Shown piece by piece: positions 22,901 to 34,083 of a stretch of 64,000 bases of DNA (the first letter of the stretch is position 1; every line of letters starts with the position of its first letter). The DNA comes from Eucalyptus grandis (Eukaryota; Streptophyta; Magnoliopsida; Myrtales; Myrtaceae): assembly GCF_016545825.1 (NCBI RefSeq), contig NC_052612.1:46855738-46919737 (forward strand). The letters run 5' to 3'. The notes below the pieces were generated by a model, which was not told the DNA's origin, made no database searches, and was given only the letters and a program-made list of their open reading frames with translations. The translations under genes and the position numbers were made by a program.

Positions 22901-23960
22901 ATATCTGTATCAAGAATAGAAGCACTGGCTCTAGTGTAAAAATGAGGGTAATGACAGAGATAGGTTTGTCATAGTTGGATGGACATATTTTAAAGAGAAA
23001 TATAGGAGAATGAAAGGAGTGTATGCACAAAGATCTTAGATTATGGGAGACTTAGGCTTCTTCGAAGGACAGAGGAAAATTCCTTCTTCGAGTACTTCAA
23101 ACTGACTTTCAGTATCATGGGTTTGTGCCCATGTCTGGATGGCACACACGATATGCTTGGTGGGTTCATCTTCCAAGGAAAAACTGATTTAGCATCATTG
23201 TCTTGGAGTGACACTTCAATTGCTTTTCTATTTTCTGAATTAAATGGGAATTTCTTCCCTTGGCTTTTGGACAATTTTTCACAAAAATGGTCTTTCTTGT
23301 TGCAGACATGACATCTATTGGATTTTCTACGTTTTCAGTGTCTAGAACTTCTTCTACGCAAGAATTGCCATTCACACCTTTTCCTCATATGTCCTAGGAA
23401 GAATCTTTTGATGTGTCATCGCTTTTTGCATCAATCCCACTAGAAGGATTATCAAAGGAGTTTTTCTTTGAACACTTGATTATTAACTTAGGCTTTTGAC
23501 AAGCTCGATCAAGTTCTTTGTTGCTCTTAAGGTAATTCGTGAAAGCCTTCCTTCAGATATAGAGATCATCAAGAGCAAGATGTATTTACTGTTAGAGTTC
23601 TCCAAGAGGAATATTAGCAACAATATTTTGTTTATTCTGAATGGATCTTTCCATAGTTTGTAGAATTTCTTTCGAAATGGAGACAAAGAATACCTATTTC
23701 AAATTTGGATAAGCTCTGAGAGCATAAAATAATTTAAGTACTTCTTGGAAATGCTTATTCATATGCTTTTTCCTCAAGGTGCAGCATTTTCTTTCAAAAA
23801 AAGTTATTCTCTTAAGCTTAAGAAGATCTTTGGATTTATTAATAAAAAATTAGTGGATAACTTGTGGCATTCGGAAATTTTGCCAGACCTCGAGTATGTA
23901 TCAGAGCATCACGGATCGATGGAAGTGTCGTCGGACCGCGTCATTGACACTATTTGCGGA
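19964..23960 (-). pseudogene. Endogenous pararetrovirus-like polyprotein relic
   Basis: Read on the minus strand from 23960 down. A CCHC-like knuckle lies near 23290-23335, split by a frameshift in a T run. Next comes degenerate sequence with a protease-like context (22560-22790), then reverse transcriptase (about 22260-21600) with a YIDD box at 21933-21944 and the downstream FLGMHLKDG and PHIAKELHKFP patterns of pararetroviral RTs. Further degenerate pieces occur at 21061-20570, and a last 98-codon frame (20260-19964) has an acidic/serine-rich start. No integrase and no flanking LTRs were found, which favours a caulimovirid over a Ty3 element; the group (perhaps florendovirus-like) is a guess. 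Many stops and shifts; not functional. Confidence 0.65.
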
Positions 23961-24606
23961 CATCGTTTCGTCATCATCGCCGGACCGAATCGTTACGTTT
24001 GGTAATGGTCTGATCATCGAATGAATTATAGTCCGGTCGAAGACCTTCCCTACGTAGCATTACCAGCAAGACCGAGATTCGTTCTAATTAATATATTGAC
24101 ACGCGTGAATCCCGAGCCGTCTCGCCAACTAATTGAGTCGGAGGTCCCAAAATTCTTCGCGCGTGCCCGTTACCGCTGCCCTCTTCTTCATGGACAGCCA
24201 AGCTCGGCCGTGCCATGCATCTCCATGCATGCGGTGCGTTGAGACCTCCCATGCATGTTCCTTTGTGCATGGGTCAACAATTGAAGGAGTTGACCAATGC
24301 AGCTCATGCATCCGTCGAATGAGGAGTCAACAATATGGAGTCTCGTTCGTGCATGGAGAAGACAGATGGCGGCCCATGCTTTCCCCAGCAACCGACGTCC
24401 CCCTGCTGCCACCGGGATCCCCTCTGTTGACTCATGCAGTCAACAAACAAAAGAACGGCTTCTCTTCAGCTGGACAGCGAAGCCGAGGACCTCGACCAAG
24501 CGGTGGCCACGCAGCAGCTCCTCTTGCGCTGGCAAAAGAAGGCCCGGATGAAGGCCCACGTCTTCTCCACCCGGCTCCGCTTCTTGCCGCCACCACACCT
24601 GTGTTT
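23961..24606. other. GC-rich gene-poor patch with TTGAC-type motifs
   Basis: Higher GC than its surroundings, with open frames on both strands (for example + strand 24133-24636) but no recognisable protein. TTGAC or GTCAA cores (W-box-like) occur near 24271, 24287, 24323, 24426 and 24440. It may be a fragment of a lost gene or promoter. Confidence 0.35.
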
Positions 24607-26575
24607 ATTGACGGGATCTATTCAAATAAATACTGATGGTTGGATTGTCTGATCTATATTCTTTGAACGGTTTGATACGATTCTCGAATAAAATAGACTA
24701 GCACAACCAATATTTAGAAAAAGTTAATATCTATCTGTTCCGAAAAATAATGTTTGTTTACAAAAATTGAGTAGTTCAGATGTTATATGACGCTAAATAA
24801 TTTATAGGCCATTGGGGTGCGTATGGGGCCCACAGACCCAAAATTCGGGTCTCTTGAGGCAATTTTGTAGTTTTGTACCGAGTGGACTTTTGGGCCTATT
24901 TAGCCTTTACTTCTAAATAGTGCAATTTCTAGTGAGGGACGTAAATCATCATGGCAGGTACTTTTTTTATAAGAAAGTATAGCATTTTGTGATACATTAT
25001 TGAGTTTAATTTACCTTCCCGTGAATGTTGTCTGCAAACATTCTAGAAATAAATGTCATTTACAATGGTGATGGATATGCCGTTATGCGGTACTGTGATG
25101 TGGATTGGATGCTCATTGTCGACATATGTATCGAGACATGATATGATGTACGTGTGCATAGATTGGTTTTTCTTTTAGGGCTTAATCATAGCCTATGTGA
25201 CTGTGGAGGCTTAATCATAACCAACATGGTCTTTTGGTATCATTACAGGGTGAAAAGCGCGATCATCATATTTTCTTAACATTAGTGATCGAATAAGTTG
25301 AGATAAATTGAGATCTCACTTCACATTTCTACGTTTGCAAAAAATCTTGAGTCTTATGGTTTTCGTAAAAAGTAAGGTCTTAGTTTATATCCCCAAGCTA
25401 CCTAGACACTCCACTTTTAATTTCACTCCAATTTATTGCTTTTGTGAACTTATTTTATCAAGTGTTTCCCCATGTGCCTGATTTTTTTCCCCCACTTTGT
25501 AAGTTCATTTCGATTTATTGTAATATCACAAGTCATTTTTTATGTCGTCACTTTAATACAAGTATTTGCATTCAATATCTACATCACTTTAATTTAAAGT
25601 ATCCCCCGAATACATACATTCGATAAATACATCTAAAACATCTTGTTTTAATCGATAAATTTTTCATATAATAGAGAGACATAATACTTTCGTATGTTCT
25701 AACAACCGTCTTATTTCTTGTAAGTTTCTAGCTCAATTCGCAAGTTAATGTCTAGTTTTATAGTAAATTAGAATAGAATTTCAAATAAGGTGGAAAACAA
25801 AATCACCAGGCATTCGGGAAATAATAATTTAATAAAACCAAGAAATAGGAGTGAGATTAAGGCTCAGACAATTCAAAAGAAAGATCATTGTTTGCAATAC
25901 CAATCTAACCTATGTGGGAATTTTATATTTCTCCATGCATTGCTGCCCAAAGCAAGAAATTAATGGGTCACTAGGCCCAAAGCATGCTATGTTCGCCATT
26001 TACATTGGGTTGGGCCGGTGACGCCCACTGAAAATATCCTAAATGATGAATAATTTCCTTACTGACAAAGCTAATTGCATTTTAGACTCCATTTATTTTC
26101 ACCGAAAATAAATGATTTCAAAAACAACTTTTCTTAAAATTGTTGTTTGTATCTTTTACAAAATGAATAAACGAAAAATGCTTTCATCATTTATGAGGAA
26201 TGCCGAGACATAAATTGTTGTCGATGTCGAGAATATTTTTCATTGACTAACATTTTCAAACGATACCAACAAACGACCATTTAAAGGTAAATATTTTTCA
26301 AATCATTCGTTTTTCATAAAACAGATACGCCCTTAATTAAATAGTAGAGATTAACTTGAAATTGTAGACTCAAGAGTAGAGAGTGGCGGTTAAAGTGCTA
26401 ATCAATGAAATATAGCCTTTGCATTCATTTAAAATTAATTCATGCTATTATTAATGTTCAAGTAATTTAAGTCGAGAGATCGAAAGAGGAACCCTTCCCT
26501 TAAAAGGATAGTATGGATGAATAAATACACTATAGAGAATGAGACTTGATATTTGTTTATTTTATTATATCCAGT
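24607..26575. repeat. Duplicated intergenic block, copy 1
   Basis: Nearly 2 kb matching 38712-41892 minus its insertion: shared blocks include agactagcacaaccaatattt, acccaaaattcgggtctc, tgctgcccaaagcaaga and the final ttatatcca. No gene. A third partial match (the gcattcaatatctacatcac part) is at about 30180-30330. It provides the empty site for the 40509-41707 element. Confidence 0.8.
26085..26332. mobile_element. Tourist-like MITE in copy 1
   Basis: About 250 bp with imperfect inverted ends (GACTCCATTTATTTTC... and ...CATAAAACAGATACGCCC), flanked by TTA on both sides (26082-26084 and 26333-26335), as for PIF/Harbinger MITEs. It is non-coding. The same element lies in copy 2 at about 40205-40447, so it predates the duplication. 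Similar end sequence is seen at 18131-18190. Confidence 0.55.
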
Positions 26576-27852
26576 CAAACTGTAACTCCTTCGAACTGAA
26601 GTAGCCACAAAGGAAAACATTAAATTTGAAAACTACACAATGCACATGCAAATAATCTCAGAGTCGTATTACCAGACATTTAACAAAACAGTTAAGTCTA
26701 AAGTTCATGACATTAACTTGAAGTACCAGACTAGGAAAGACCTCCAATTGCACAAACAAAATACCTTTAGATTTTCTCGACTTATGTCCTGCATCTGACA
26801 TTTGCTAAGCCAAAAAATTCACTAAAAAATAGCTGGATGTAAACAAATAACTAACCTTAGATCAAAGAAGAAAATACCTTTCGATTAAATTGAACACACA
26901 TACCATTCAGATAAAGGAATTATTAAGTCCATCTCATAGCATATTCTTTCATTTCAGCCCATTGAAAAATAATCCTCTACTCATTGAAAAGCCCCACTGA
27001 GCCAATGATACGACAACACTTTTAAAAATGCATTGCAAAGCACTCGTACAAAAAAGTTACAAGAAGGCAAAGGTGGAGAGGGAGTTCATTAACTTCATCA
27101 GTGAAGTTGAACAATGAAACTAAGAGCTCAAAGTAGAAATGACTGGAAGAATGTGAAAATAAAGAAAGAGACTAAAGAGATAGCAAGCAGATACACCAAA
27201 AGTCAACATCGTTTTCCGCCCTTTACATTAAAATGGTCAATCTTTTGAAGAGTGATTTGATAGAAACACGCACATTTAAGATTCCATCACCATTTACACC
27301 CACCAGAGCTTACTTGTAATTGAGCTCCCATAATATGAACAGAATGGCAACATTCACATAATTAAGGTACAAACATGGCCAACCACATTGAGAAGTGTTT
27401 ATTTTATCTACTGCCCTTCTGATGTTATGTTTACCCTGACCAGGTAGCAGGGTGTTGGCAGGTGCAAATGGGTGCTTTAATTCCTTCAGACCTCTGAATT
27501 TGGGACATGTAGAATATGCAAAAGTATCGCAAGTACTTGGATAAGTCAATGTATAAAAGAATACACTATTTTGCATTTTACATGCAGCATCATAAGTGTG
27601 GAGTCTCTGGACAGATTAGGACTTGCCAAACATTTTGACAATTCTTTTTCTAAGATATTGCGATGAAGTATCCGTGATAGCCTTAAAGGTCATATACCAA
27701 TACTTTATTAGTTATGGTGCCAATACAAGTACAATATCCCCCAAAAAAGAGTCGAACACAGTCCTCCAGCAAGGCACAAAAAGATGAAGTAAATTTAAAC
27801 TACTCAATTCTACGGAAAAAAAAAAAAAAAAAAAAAAAGGCAGAAAATATAC
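26576..27852. other. Gene-poor AT-rich stretch
   Basis: Nothing convincing. The missing 3' exons of the homogentisate solanesyltransferase gene would be expected here on the minus strand; I looked for the second prenyltransferase motif region and did not find it. A poly-A/T run is at 27816-27838. Confidence 0.4.
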
Positions 27853-30056
27853 CGTGGCAATAATAAGAAATGCTGCAACAGGAAATCTCTTCATCCTAAA
27901 AGGAGGAACAGAATAGATGGTTCCAAGAAAAGACCCAGACTGTAAAGAGAAGTGATGAATGATCCAAAGTTTGAAGCAACAATCGACACGCCAGTCACTG
28001 GAAAAAAAATCACCAAAAGCCAGGCATGTTGAATAGAAAGATCTCCTGCTGCTATAAGCAAGTAAGGTTTGTTGACCCTGAATTAAGATAAAAAAGATAC
28101 TAATCATAAAACTGGAGAGGAAGTCGAGGACATCGATCCTCAAAAGCAAAGGCATGACAAGAAGGTTAATTAAAAAGATGGACCTCCAAAATAACAGTGA
28201 GTGCTTGCACGGTACCTCAAACACTGACCTAAATCTGATGTCCAGTAAAAATTGGGATGTCACATTGTTTCATTATGAACACATTCATTCTTTCTCACTT
28301 CAAACATCTATGTTGAGGCTAGAAGTAATTTTGCTCTGTTTCTCAGTTCCAATATCTTGTAACTTTTCAGTTCTTCTCATGCTAGTAATAGTGATGCTTT
28401 AACCAACACCCATCTGGCCAGATATATTTTAATAAAATTCAAGCAAGCACCACATACTTGTCAATGCTGATATCGTATATCTGATTGATGCCAACAATAT
28501 ATCCATTCCCACATATTAGAGCAAAAAGACCAGAGAATGCTTTAAGCAGAAGAGACCACTTTATCATGTGCGAGTTCTCGATCAGAGCTCTAGCCACCAA
28601 TGAACCGTTGATGAGCAAGAATAAGTTCAAGTAAACGGGGCAAGCAGGGAGAGACAAAACATAAGAAAAACTAAAAGTGTTATGATCAGCTAATTGGAAA
28701 TAACTGTGGCAGCAGGAAAAGAATACTTACAAGGAGCCCAGAGATGTTCCTCTTATTGTATGAGGTCTAAAAAATCTCCAACATGCATCTTTAAACTCAG
28801 AGACTTTACTCAATATAGGATCAGATCCAGCTGCTCCAACTCAAGCACAGGCCTAGCAGATTGTGTACACTCAATTATGGCACAAGTAAACTAGAAAGAC
28901 TCTAGGACATGAGGAATGTCGGTTAACGAAAGTGCATGATCATGCATCTTCCAACAGATACGTAACTGAAGCTTTGTCAAATAGTTGATTGAGAATTCTG
29001 CATAAGGAAACTTTTGATTGACTTTTTGAAACCTCGACTGTGATTGTTCTTCTTATTCAAGGTGCGTTATGACAACCGACCAACAAGTTTTTTTGGGCTT
29101 GGGTTAAAGAAAACCCTCCTCATCAAGTTGTCCATTATATTTCTTTAGTTTGATATCAAGACACGCTTTAGGTATCGAAGATGTTTATTTTTATGGCTAG
29201 TGAAAACTGCTGCTACACCAAATCCATGCAGTGATGGAAAACCCTTAGTAGAGAACTGCTACCACCACCAAATCCACTGTGTTGGATAACTCTTAGTACA
29301 CAGGCCTATACAAGAATATGGACAATTGAACCCCTCCTCCCTAACAGCAATTACACTCGAACTGTTTTCCCTCTTTTCTTTGGGCGTTGGGCCAACAAAT
29401 TACATATCTTCATTAGGCAGTACCCCACCTATTAGAGTCTTAATGTTGAGCTGTGCACTTGCTCTAGGCAACGAGACAAGTAGGACCACATATTCCAGTC
29501 ATATCACATCTCATCCCAATTTCTGGGCAGAACCCGCCACCAACCCCTCGCCGTATGGCACCAATACTGCCAAAAGCTACAAGCTTAAGGGCAGCATTTC
29601 ATCCATTTCATCCATTCCATCCAATTCCATTATTCTCATCCTGCCACTTAAGCAAATTCAATGTTATGTTGCCCAACTTGTCATCTAGTGAAATGATTAA
29701 TATCATGTGAAGCGCATTTTCCAATTAAACGAGTGGCCCGCGAACTCACTCTTTCTTCATCCCGGGAGAAATTGACATTATTTCAGCTTATCAATCGCAC
29801 CTAAGAGCCCAAGCGACAAAGATCGCGCTAGTTCAAAGATCACACGGACCTGCACAGCTAGCTAGCACGCCGGAAGCTCCGTAGCCAAAATCGACGCGGA
29901 CCTGAAGAGCCGTTACCTGGATAAGGCTCCTCCCATTGGATCTTCTCGGGGCAGGTCTCGACCGGCTTTTCGGACTGGACGCGCCGAGCGATGGCGACGT
30001 CGGCTTGCCGCCGCGCCCGTCCCGACGGCGAGACGAGGAGTCACTGAGAGCTCCAT
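27853..30056 (-). pseudogene. HST: Homogentisate solanesyltransferase, 5' half only
   Basis: The family attaches a solanesyl chain to homogentisate in the plastid envelope, the committed step to plastoquinone-9. Exons on the minus strand: exon 1 (30056-29917) starts MELSV and is basic and alanine-rich like a transit peptide, with a CAG|gtaacg donor; exon 2 (about 28840-28731) has WRFFRPHTIRGTSLGS; exon 3 (about 28590-28458) has [22 protein letters not shown], the NQxxDxxxD prenyl-diphosphate motif; exon 4 (28077-27853) has AAGDLS and TIYSVPPFRMKRFPVA. Exon 4 has a one-base loss before LGTIYS, and the exon 1/2 frame is unclear. The second Asp-rich motif and all later exons are absent, so this is a truncated pseudogene. 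Relatives (HPT/VTE2) have a different motif context (LNQLSDIEID). Confidence 0.75.
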
Positions 30057-30600
30057 GAGAGAGAGAGAGAGAGAGAAAGGGTCTGTTTTGGCTCTGCTCT
30101 CGTCCACAAGAACCTTAACGCGGGATTTTGTAATTTGGTAGTTAATTATAATTTACCCTTTGACTATAAAAAATCACGAGTCATTTTTTTTTATCTTTTC
30201 ATCACTTTAATACGAGTGCTTGCATTCAATATCTAATATCTACATCACCTTGATTTCAAGTTTTCCTCAAACAATTACGTTCGATAAATACGTATTAATA
30301 CATCTAGCTTAAATTGATGGGCGGGTCCTTTTAATTATGGACACTGTCCTAGATACTTTGGCAAGCCTTTCACTAGAGGGTTAACTTTCTTCATGAAGTG
30401 GGCATGGTGAAGAGAAGGATTAATCAAATCTAAACCTATCAAACCGGTAGGTTGGGTTAGATTTGGGTCGGGTTATAAATGGCCCATTCAAAATAAGATC
30501 TTATATAACACATTTATGCTTTAAATGAGTCGTATATGGGTTTAGGGTTCATTTTGACAAGTTTAGTCAACCCTATGAGAATGTGCAAGTGCGGGGGAAG
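30057..30600. other. Region upstream of the HST fragment
   Basis: Includes a GA-repeat (30058-30076) just before the HST start codon, probably in its old 5' leader, and a third partial copy of the duplicated intergenic block (about 30180-30330). Nothing else recognised. Confidence 0.45.
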
Positions 30601-33085
30601 ATCAGAACAAGATCGAATAAACCAATTAATTGGTGTAAGCGAACTCTCCCTCTTTTTCCCTCTATCCCCCTTTCTCCCCCTCCTTTATTTTTGACAAATT
30701 TATGGATTGAAAGTTAAAATTTTCAAATCACATTTCTTTATTGTTTTCGTGTACTAGCACTGTCGACTCTCTCTCCACATTTAAATCATCACAAAAGATC
30801 ATTTCCGCAAGTGATCGCCGGATATTTCAAGTCCAAAGGTTCTTAAATGGAGCAAGTAATGCTTTGCATCGCCAGCTGTGGAAGATAAGGCTTCTCCTAG
30901 TGCTAAAATCCCATGCTCAAGAGCTTTATGTCTAGTGTCACAGAGGTGAATTTAAGTCAAGGCCAATGTCTATGAACGTTGGTAACTCCATGGATGTTTG
31001 TCACCTTTTCCCTCTTACTGTTCTTGTTCTGTTTCTTCTGTGTGGTAGTGGACTGGAGATCGACGATTCTATGCTTGTTTCAGCTTTATGGTTCTCTTCG
31101 AGTTTCTTCTTGAGATGCACTTCAGAGTTTACATTTAGAAAGTCGTATGATTGCTTCTGCCGGCAACTTCCAGTTTGTTTCTTGCATGAAGTAAGTTATG
31201 TGCTCGTCAAAAACTTCAAGAAAGTATGTGATGCGATGGAACGGGCAAAGTGAATGTGATTATAGTGCATTGCACTGCACTTTATTTTGAGCCTGACAAA
31301 TTAATTTCCATTACATGCTTGTTAGAAACTTGTTTTCGTTCGTATTAGAAAGGGTTTCCAGGAAATATTACTTGATTTGTACTGCTTAACCTTGTGAAAC
31401 CATCAGCCACAGATTAGACAGATAATTATCTATGAAGTCAATCCTAGAAACCACATCCACACAGCATCACATGCTCACTTGGTTCAAACTGAAAGCTTGT
31501 ACGGAACGGTACATCCACTGCACATAAACCATCCAAGCCCAGATGCTTGGTGAACCAGACTTCCATTAATTGCAATCCTTTGAGCAGCACGTGACACTAA
31601 TCACGAAGCTTTATCTAATTACTCCATCTGGATCTCCTCCGTTATCAGTAGATTATGGGTATGGCTCCCTTAAAAGCATTATATGACAGAGCTCTTAGAA
31701 CCCCTATATGTTAGAATGAAGTTTTGGAGAAAGAGGACTTAAAATCGCACGGATCGCTTGAAATATAGTTCTAGTAATTTGGGATGGGCTCAAAATTGCA
31801 CAAAGTAGTTGTGGATGAGCACCATTTGAGTATTTACATGCACTCTTGACCAGAAAGTCGCAAATATGAATACTATTTAATTTTCTTTTTTCCTTGTTCT
31901 ACGTCAAAGTATTCAAGAACTATGCCAACAACCATTGTCAGCACAAAATGGTGCGATAAATCTCTCTTTTGATTCAAAATCGTGGTATAATATGTATCCC
32001 CATATTCCAGTTATGGAATAGATGAAATAAATCAGAAAATGTATTTTTGTTCAAGAATAAAATCTTATGAGAATTGTGCATATCCAGTTTATCTTTCGGG
32101 ACCATATCACATCCCAAATCTGATAAAATAGGATGAGTTAAGATGGTATTTCGTAAATACGTAATTATCTTAAATATATTAACTATTTCTTTATTTTCCA
32201 ATTACTTGGAAGGGACAAAAGAAATATCTTATTCTTTCTTCAATAATTTCTGGTCTCTAGTGGACCTCTCAGTAGGATTCGAACCCACATATGTAGTTTC
32301 AAGCATTGCATCGGACAGTAGGCCTACCAGTCGTCATGATCTCTTTCAGTGGTCAATAACTTCATTCTCAAATCCCGCCCTGAATATTGATGCTCAAGTG
32401 TCATGAATCTCTGCCTTGTTCTAATGCCTTGTCAACTAATTTGGCAAGTAGCGACCAGCTGCCAATGAAAACCATTTCCTGGCTTAATTATTAGGTCCAA
32501 TTTAATACTCCTCGAGTTAGCCCTGTCCTACTGTCTACCAGCTCTTTATAAGCCGTGACGTACTAGCATCTGTTCCATTTTAGTACATGCTGTTTGTGTC
32601 CGAGGCTCAGTATCTTTGTGAAACACTGAGGGTCATGAATAACACCATCACTCAATTTTTTATTTTTTTTTTTGGCGGATGAGAGATTTTGTCAGGAATG
32701 TGTTTTCCAACCCAACTGTGGACGTGCAACAACTACCAGGCTCCCAAGCATATATTAGCAGACCTTGTCACCCAAATTGAGATGCGCGACGAGGGTCAGG
32801 GCCAAACATTATGGACTGGCAATCTCTCAACTCTTCTAAACGCCAGAAATCCTTCAGGTGCATTGATTATGTGGAGTTTTGTCCGTAATGAATTTTTCTG
32901 ATGCATTGTCCATTTCGTGCAAAAATGTAGTTGCTACCTTGCTTCGAACTTAGTCTATTTAGCATCAATATTATGGGACTGGACCATTAATTCAAATCAA
33001 GGAAATCACAAAACAATTCAAACTGATGTTTACTTTTTACTACCTTTTTGCTTCAGTGTATCCAATTTGACTCTATGTGATATTG
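30601..33085 (+). repeat. NLR 3' flank, duplicated copy II
   Basis: Matches 9810-11838 in order, starting at the position of the LRR stop codon (ggggaagatc...gaataaacca). It has an additional ~0.3 kb around 31960-32280 and continues without the 2 kb insertion of copy I. No gene recognised; a 95-codon frame (30966-31253) contains the same hydrophobic FPLTVLVLF segment as copy I. Confidence 0.75.
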
Positions 33086-33600
33086 GACAGCGGCTCTACA
33101 AATATCAGCACCAAAAATCATTTAAAATTTGTTCCATTATTTCGAATATTCAGGAACTCTTTTTCCAATTTTCGAAATTGTGGAGGGAAAACAGCACATA
33201 CTTCTAATCCAATCATTCTCATTCTTGCAGGAGGGCGAAAGAGTGGGCATCTAATACAGGGATCAAGCATTGAAAAGGAGCTTATTCTTCTGTGTGGACA
33301 TATTTGTATTACAAGAAACAGAGTAACAAAGAAAGGAATGTAGTAATGTTTAAAGAGAAAGGTAGCAGAATTCAAGCCACTTTTGCTTTATCTTTCATCA
33401 GACGAATGTATTCCAAATCTAATTGGAACAGCATCGAATCGCTTGCAGATTTTCTCCAAGAATTGAATGAACCATGCAACAATTTGGAATAACGTTGGAC
33501 ATACTCCATTGCACCACGTGTTTTCCTATGGCTCTGCCTATATAACTTGGCAAAGTCATGATTCTTTGCTATCCTTTTCCTGGTAACTTAATTCTTTTTG
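33086..33600 (+). promoter_or_regulatory. NLR2 upstream region with G-box and TATA box
   Basis: Paralogous to 13906-14430 and, inverted, to the NLR3 upstream region. CACGTG is at 33515-33520 and tatataa at 33539-33545, about 110 bases before the CC start codon. Spacing and context match NLR1. Confidence 0.6.
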
Positions 33601-33651
33601 CACAGCAATTACGCCAAACCTGCTCGAAAACCAATAACACCAATCACAACC

Positions 33652-34083
33652 ATGACTGAGTTCGTCTCTAGCATCCTTGGAACTCTTGCGGAGAAACTAA
33701 CTTCATCGGCTGTTGAAGAAATTCAACTGGTTTGTGGCGTCAAGGATGATCGAGAGAAGCTCAAGAACACGTTAGAGATGATCCAGACGGTGCTCGCCGA
33801 TGCTGAGCAGAAGCAAATAAAAGACAAAGCTGTGCGCCTTTGGTTGTCGAGGCTAAAAAACTGGTGCTATGACGCCGAGGACGCCCTAGACGAATTCGAA
33901 GCTAGGGCTCTATGGAGACGAGTGCGGTCCACTGAGCACTTGACCCTCAAAAGAAAGGTACGCTACTTGTACTCATGGATATCTAAGATGATTTTCCAAT
34001 TTAAGGTGGCACATAATATGAAAGAATTGAGAAAGAGTCTTGATGGGATCGATGAAGAAAACTCGATTCAACTTGTCGACTGA
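33652..34083 (+). pseudogene. NLR2 coiled-coil domain, cut off by a frameshift
   Basis: The frame begins MTEFVSSILG at 33652, the start equivalent to that of the intact NLR3 (an ATG at 33598 opens the same frame but lies in leader sequence shared with the other copies). It encodes the Rx-type coiled coil, with DAEQKQ and AEDALDEFEA as the EDVID-region motif, and reaches MKELRK before a shift near 34057. Compared with NLR1, two bases are missing there, after which this frame stops at 34083 and the NB-ARC continues in another frame. This would give a CC-only peptide of 144 residues if translated. Confidence 0.85.

Noticed and set aside
24133..24636. 167-codon frame in the GC-rich patch
   Set aside because: No domain, overlapping open frames on the opposite strand, and no conserved pattern recognised; the frame also crosses into the duplicated block.
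27712..28263. 183-codon minus-strand frame as one protein
   Set aside because: It is a read-through of HST exon 4 and its introns; only the part up to LIIATV is exonic and it lies in a shifted frame.
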